Assembly: GCF_910596095.1 (NCBI RefSeq)
Contig: NC_056548.1
Coordinates: forward strand, 16,330,651 to 16,394,650
DNA: 64,000 nucleotides
Reading direction: 5' to 3'
Source of the DNA: Thunnus maccoyii
Lineage: Eukaryota; Chordata; Actinopteri; Scombriformes; Scombridae
Shown here: one piece after another, positions 54,665 through 64,000 of the stretch
Layout of the letters: each line of letters starts with the position of its first letter
Numbering within the stretch: position 1 is the first letter of the stretch
Notes under the pieces: model-generated
Seen by the model: only the letters and a program-made list of their open reading frames with translations
Told to the model about the DNA's origin: nothing
Databases searched by the model: none
Position numbers and translations under genes: made by a program

Positions 54665-57600
54665 GATAGTCTGCTATATTTTAGGCTTGACTATGCGTTT
54701 TTGAAATGGTTATGTGATCTTCATACAGGTCGTTGAACTGAATCAATCCACAGAGAAAATGGGGCAAAATAACTTAAAATCTATCGGAGTTTAGTTTTTA
54801 CACGAGAACAGTGAAGGCACCTGTTGATACACAGTTCAGTAGACGACATTGTTCACAGTCAAAGAACCACACATAGTTTGTTTCTATAAAAAACTGATCT
54901 GATAAAACATAAACCAGATTATTGATGACTTGGTGGAGACTAAATTGTTTGTGCCTCTGTCCGTGGTGCTGAAACACTTCACTGTTGATCCGGAGGCTGA
55001 ATGAATCTATTCGTACAGATCAGAGGAGAAATGAACCCGAATTTAACTTCTATGGAAAACAGCTGACTAAATCCAAATTTTTACTGAAGCCAAACCATGT
55101 ATTATGTCAAAGTCCATCTTTAAATCAGAGGACACTATGGCCACTGTGATCGTTTCAGAGAATTTGAGGATTTAAATGTCTTGAGGAGAAATTCATATTC
55201 TATCCTAATTACACAGAAATCACACATTGTGGGGTTTTTAAGGCTGATTCAGATATTCTCTAGAGTCAATATCTTTAAATGTGACTGTTTCAGGCAGAAC
55301 ATTTCAGTTAAGTTAAAGTAAAGTGAAATATTGTTTAGAGTTAGACCGTATTGTGGGGAGATTAAAAAAATGTACAGAAAGTATAACTTAACAATTTAAT
55401 GAAAAAGGCGAAGTGAAAACCCTAATTTATAGAGTTTTAGTTTTGTTTTATAATGCATGTACTTATGTTTGTACATATACTGTGTATATGTATGTATGTA
55501 ATATTATTTTACTTACTATTGATTCACATTATCAGATACAATTATTGTATTATTACTATCATCATTATTATTATTATTTCATTTTTAAGGACTAAAGGAG
55601 GAGTAGCTGTTGTGCTGTAACAGTCAATAGAGATCCAAATCAATAAATAATTGGAGTTTGTGGTGCAAAACACCAAAAACTCAAATTATTAGCTATAGTT
55701 CTATGAATCCAATTAAGCTGTGTGTTGTTGTTTTGTTTTGTTTTTTTTGTTTTTTTTGTTTTGGTCTTCTATAGTCTAGAGCACCAGTGAGCTCTTCACA
55801 AGCAGCTGAGACAATGGGACAAACCTTACAATCTATGAATCTGTCAACAAAGTCATATCAAGTCTATCGTTTAATTCTCAATATGTTTGGTTAAAGTTTC
55901 GTCTAGTCCAATGGAAAAATATGGGGAGTATAATATCCTACATCTAATATACAACTTTATCTTATTTGTTCTGGATTGAAATAGTTTGAAAGCCTAGCAG
56001 GTGCTGTATAAACTTGTGGGGTCGCTCATGTTCTGTGAGTGACCACCAGGGGTCGTCACTAACACGTCTTTTTTCCCATTTTCAGCTCAACATGATGGCG
56101 ACACTGTGAAAGCAGCTACACACCAGAAATGAGATAGTTTTAGGGGTTTTTTGAAAGGAAAAACTCTCTGATGGAGGGGAAAACATCGGCCAGGCTACAA
56201 TAAGGTGGCGAGGTACACACACAAAAGCCTCAAAATAGTTATCCAAGGTTGGGAAACACTGGCGGGGGTTGCATATTTTTGATATATAGTACATTCAGGG
56301 ACTTTTGCACAATGAACTGATACAGAAAAGAAACTGCTGATTTCTTTGGGTCCTCGGAACAAAATATTTTGATGGCGAAATTTGAAAAAAAAAAAAAAAA
56401 AGATAACTCAGTGAGTTGTGGTTTAACCTTGTAGCCAAACAACAAGCAATGGTGGTTTGGAGAAAAAAAAAGAAAAGTTGTTGGAGTGCGGACAAGATGG
56501 AAAGTGGTCTGCTTGAAAAACGAGCAGAGCGGAGGACAAAAGCCCTGCTGAAAAGGACAAGTTTCCCCTGCTGAGTGACCTCCATCACTTCAGGAGGCGT
56601 GTAGAGAGGGAAAATGTGACAGCCCGACTGACATGTAACAAAATGTCACTTTGTGTCAAGAAACATGTCTAAGACAATAAATAAGGGAAAGAATTTTCCT
56701 ATTATTATTGTTATTAGTAATATTATTATTGTTAGTAGTAGTAATGGTAGTGTTATTATGATGACGATGATGATGATGATGATGATTAAATGCAGCCGTA
56801 TTTACATGATCACATAGTATAAAATAGTATAAAAACAACATAAAATAAACAACAACATACAGAAAAATATGATTTTACTGTAGATTTGCTCCATAGTGGA
56901 GATTATCAAGAGAAGGTGCGTGTCTGCGGTTCTTTCAGGTAAAGTACTGGTGCGTTTATCAAAACTGTCGCTTTGACATTAGTCATCATGAAGGTGTTTA
57001 ACACGCCTGACAGCCTGCAGGTGCTGATTTAGTTCATCAGTAGAAATAGTTCTGCGTGCAACACTTTTTTTTGCCGGAGTGAATCTGTCATGATGCCATT
57101 AGATTTTTTTTTCCTGGCAGATATAAAACAAGCAAAAGTTCAAGATGAAGCAGCTTCTCCAAGCAGAGGATCCTTAAAGCTGGGGGCCCTTTAAGTTTGT
57201 GTCCTCTCGATCAAAACGACATCGCGTCTTAAATCGGTGGAAAATAGTGAATTCGTGACACAACAGGATTGATTGGAGTTCTTGCAACAAACAATCTGGT
57301 ACCGAACATCAACAGACTACAGAGAGTTGACACCTCAAAGTGTTCATCTCACTCAGGAAAAATCTGAACACTATTCAGCTCATCAGGAGGCTCGTTTTTT
57401 TCTGCGTCTGTTAATGTGACTGAAAGAAGCAGCGATTCAAGCGTTTTTGCGTCCAGTCACAGTTTGATACAGCGACTCGAGACAACTGGACCATTTCTAC
57501 AGCATCTCCTATCTGTTTTTCTTCTATCTGTAGAATATTGTAGATATTATATCACATTACTTCATTTTAAATTCCTCTGGCAAGAGGAGTCTGCATGTAG

Positions 57601-58420
57601 GACCCCTCGCTGTTTGAACACTTTCCAGGACAACAATATAACTATGCACCAACACTAGATGTTACTCGTTTTATTGTTTTTATGTGATTTTTAATTTAAT
57701 ATTAATCATTTTAATTTAACCTTTTTTCAATTCTTCTTCTTTTTTTGATTTCATAGAGCTGCACCAAAGCAATTTCTTTAAAATGTTGGCAATGCAATAC
57801 AATTATTATTATTACTATAATTATAGGTTAATAACACATAATAGCAGTCTAGTAAATATTGTGTGATCAATAAAGCATGAAATACAGTATTTAACTAGTC
57901 TGAGGCATTATCATGAAAAAGGCATAGGCCTATAATATATATAATGAGATGCAGGCCATACAGAAGTTACGCACACAGTTCCCCGGGCTGTAATGTGTGC
58001 TGACAAACTATACTGCGCATCAGAGTATGTGCGCACTGAACAATTTTGACAGATTAAATCACAATAAAGACGCATAGTCAAGACTGCAGTCTGCCCTTCA
58101 ACACACATCACAAGCAAGGCTGAAAGAGTCTCTACTTATGCAACTTAACAGTACTTATCTAACAGGCCCTTAACTTGTCTAAATACTCCACTGAAATACC
58201 TGGAAAACTTCTGCACTCCACCCCAGACAAGCAGAAGATCAAATGTTTCCTTTACAAGATCAGAAAAAAACCCTATAAAACATATAAAATAATGTATGAA
58301 ATTACTGAAGCATAATCAATGTGCTATGTCTATGAGGAGGCTACTACAAGTCAGCATACAATCAACCGGTAATTAAATCCTTTTAATAGGCCAAGCCATG
58401 AGCTCACACTGTAGCGAGCG

Positions 58421-58452
58421 CGCACACACACACACACACACACATAGACCTA

Positions 58453-58485
<33 letters not shown>
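58421..58485. repeat. (CA)n microsatellite, interrupted
   Basis: CA units with TAGACCTA and CATA interruptions, in the six1-six6 interval. Confidence 0.93.
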
Positions 58486-58486
<1 letters not shown>

Positions 58487-58859
58487 AAACACACAGAAGT
58501 TGTGATTTCCGTGGCCCAGACTACCCTCACAGGAGTCTTTTCTTTAGAGAGGGACCCGCGGTCGCTTCCCTTCACAAAACAGCGGCAGGGCCCCTTTTGT
58601 CCAAGCAGGGACCCCAGACCCATCATTAGCACTGATTACCGCTGACCAGTTTGACAACCTTATTGACTGCGAGAAAGACTTTTTCATCTAGTCCCCCCGG
58701 TCGTCCTTATTCTCAATAGAAACGGAAATATTCAGCCATTTTGTCCCCGTGGTTTGAAAGAGAAGCAACAAAAATAACAAAAAAATAACAAAAAAAAGAC
58801 CCCCGACCCCATTTATTTCCCTTCACTTGTTTCCTCTCTCTCTCTCTCTCCATACAGAT

Positions 58860-59560
58860 TTAGCTTCTGTGTTGTTCCAGCTGAAAGGCTTTTGTCTGTT
58901 TCAGAAGTTACTGTAGCCTAATTAATTACAAATTGGGAGGAAAGCAGGTGTCTGTCCCATCAGTTGCAAAAGCTGAACTTTAACTTCTGGCTTTGCTCAC
59001 TTTGCTCTTATTCTGTTTTTCCACCACATTTAAGTCTTTACTGGAGGCCGTTTGTTATGATTAAAAGCCTGTTTATAATCCAACAGAAATATTTAATAAT
59101 GTAAATATCTTTTAGTGATTGTCTGTTTTCACTCCGGAAGGGAATATTTTAATCTCAGATTAAATTTTTTGAAGGATGCTGAAGATGTATTAAGATACAG
59201 TAAACAACAATATTAATAATAAAAACAGTCTGTGACAGAAAATACTAGAGTAGAATTACACCAATAGGAAAAAAATATTATGGTGGATTTTCTTTGGGAG
59301 TGAAAATTTAATTTGAGGATTTAAATTTAAAGTTATTAGCCTGCAGTCAAATAAAACCTATAAAACAAAATTACATAATTTGCAATTACACTGCATGTGT
59401 GTATTAAATCAATCCAAATTCAGGCGCCAATTACATTGATTTAACCACAATTAATTTATGCATTTGCACCATGCACAGCCTGTTCTACATTATTAACCGG
59501 GAGGCTGTGTTTCTCTGGGAAAATGGACACTTGCACAGTGTAAGAAGTGGTGTTTTTTCC
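58860..59560. promoter_or_regulatory. Candidate regulatory DNA downstream of six6
   Basis: It includes CCTAATTAATTACAAATTGG at 58918-58937 with GCAGGTGTC soon after, and CGCCAATTACATTGATTTAA at 59424-59443, followed by CCACAATTAATTTATGCA. Clusters of homeodomain cores in non-repetitive DNA near six6 are typical of its eye or pituitary enhancers, but this is inference. Confidence 0.3.
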
Positions 59561-59925
59561 ACACTGCCTGTGCTCCTCCGTGAGCAGAAATAAAGCCCAT
59601 TTCCACAATCCGCTGTGTTTTGATGCCTATGATCTCTCTCGCAGATCATCCGGGTTAGTGAATCGGCCTCTCTGTGACCTCTCGCTGTCACCCTGCATTA
59701 CAGGACGCAAAGCATGTTGGCCAATTAGGCCTCGCTCTAAAACGTGTCAGGGCGCACAGCACTGTGGCGTTATAATCACGAAAAGTTGTCTCTCCGTGAA
59801 AACACCCGAGAGGATTTTATAGCCTATTAGAACAATATCAAAATGTTCAATTGCATTCACCACTCTGCGTCTTTTTCCACAACCAAAAAATAAAAGACTA
59901 AACTGTAAACTCTCTTGATCAACAA

Positions 59926-60480
59926 TTATTTTATTAAGTTATCTTTACTTTTTTTTTTCCTTTTACTGAAACACAATTTCACTAAAGCGCGCATGCTCAA
60001 CAGGTTCACCTGTGTACAAGGTAAGTATTAAAAACACCAAGCAAATGAATATGAAATTCGAAGAGACAGAGCAGATCGTTTTTAAATAGGCAAATAAACA
60101 TTATTTATAAAACTTTGAAAGTAAAGTAAAAATATCACAGTTCTTTTTCAACATGAAATACCCACAGAGAACAGCAGGTTAGGCGCTCGGATGCCTTCAT
60201 CCCTTTTTTTTTAAATGTTTTCTTCTTTTTTTTTTACTTTTCATCTCGGGGCGTTGGTTTATTAGTCCGTGAAATATGTTTCGTCCGTATTAAGTTCAGT
60301 TATCCACACGTGGGTAAAACGCAAACAATACGAAAGTATAGGCCTAAAGGATAAAGACGGGCAGTCCGCCGCAGATCACAGATCTCCTCATGTTTTGGCA
60401 GCCGTCATATATCCTTGTATGTGTGTGTGTATGTGTGTGTGTGTGTGTGTGTTTGTGTCCGTGTGTGTGTATGTGTGTGT

Positions 60481-60519
<39 letters not shown>

Positions 60520-60614
60520 TGTTTTAACTCAACGGAGGCACTATGACTTGTTTTATTAGATTGTCTTTCACTCGTATCCCCTTTTCAATTCATCAAACAC
60601 CGTCGATCTGCCCG
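59926..60614 (-). other. six6: six6 3' UTR (inferred)
   Basis: On the minus strand AATAAA occurs at 60263-60258 and 59935-59930. A long (TG)n array on the plus strand (60419-60523) would be part of the transcript as CA repeats. The 3' end is inferred. Confidence 0.45.
60419..60523. repeat. (TG)n microsatellite with TATG/TTTG interruptions
   Basis: About 105 bases of TG units, about 95 bases downstream of the six6 stop codon. Confidence 0.95.

Positions 60615-64000
<3,386 letters not shown>

Larger units (their letters stand above)
41321..59925. other. six1-six6 gene-free interval
   Basis: About 18.6 kb without a convincing gene. It contains two copies of one fish repeat (42713-43245, 47335-48131), a Tc1-like relic (54330-54664), G-rich and GT microsatellites (44421-44743), (CA)n at 58421-58485, simple ATT/GAT runs (55556-55580, 56700-56790), poly-A/T runs (47175-47189, 50929-50946, 56383-56401) and several non-repetitive segments that look regulatory. 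The long open frames here are products of microsatellites. Confidence 0.7.

Noticed and set aside
41321..59925. A hidden protein gene or novel system between six1 and six6
   Set aside because: Only short, non-conserved frames and repeats are visible; the interval is better explained as regulatory DNA.

Overview
This is vertebrate nuclear DNA, almost certainly from a ray-finned (teleost) fish. The genes have spliced exons with GT/AG borders, compact introns and many (CA)n/(CT)n microsatellites, and the intergenic DNA carries several interspersed-repeat families I recognise as common in fish. There are no bacterial operons, CRISPR arrays, rRNA genes or phage features. The window holds one conserved block: mnat1 (minus strand, 3' end cut by the left edge), six4 (plus), six1 (plus) and six6 (minus). 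This is the human chr14 order SIX6-SIX1-SIX4-MNAT1 read from the other side, with every relative orientation kept.

Region by region: 1-23790 is mnat1, the RING-finger assembly factor of the CDK7/cyclin H kinase of TFIIH. Seven of its eight expected coding exons can be placed. Intron 6 (12.8 kb) holds a pair of inverted ~1.2-1.8 kb repeats with hAT-like tips, and intron 1 (7.2 kb) holds several fish repeats. 23791-26133 is the head-to-head interval between mnat1 and six4. 26134-31004 is six4 (three exons, 681 residues), followed by a ~1.8 kb 3' UTR. 32811-39139 is the six4-six1 interval, with segments that look like regulatory DNA. 39140-40843 is six1 (two exons, 284 residues). 41309-59929 is a long gene-free interval between six1 and six6 with repeats and candidate enhancers. 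60615-62543 is six6 (two exons, 245 residues), and 62544-64000 is its upstream region, which contains a tandemly duplicated promoter-proximal module.

The three SIX proteins are related transcription factors, each with a SIX domain (cofactor and DNA contacts) followed by a divergent homeodomain. In vertebrates six1 and six4 act with Eya partners in muscle, cranial placode, otic and kidney development, and six6 acts in eye and pituitary. Their tight linkage is usually explained by shared long-range enhancers, which fits the large gene-free intervals here. mnat1 is a housekeeping neighbour.

I found no undescribed system such as a new enzyme cluster, RNA or defence locus. The most interesting points are the inverted repeat pair inside mnat1, the duplicated six6 promoter module, candidate shared enhancers, and one GC-rich open frame upstream of six1. 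All splice sites were read by eye from codon phase and protein homology. Non-coding regulatory calls are inference only.
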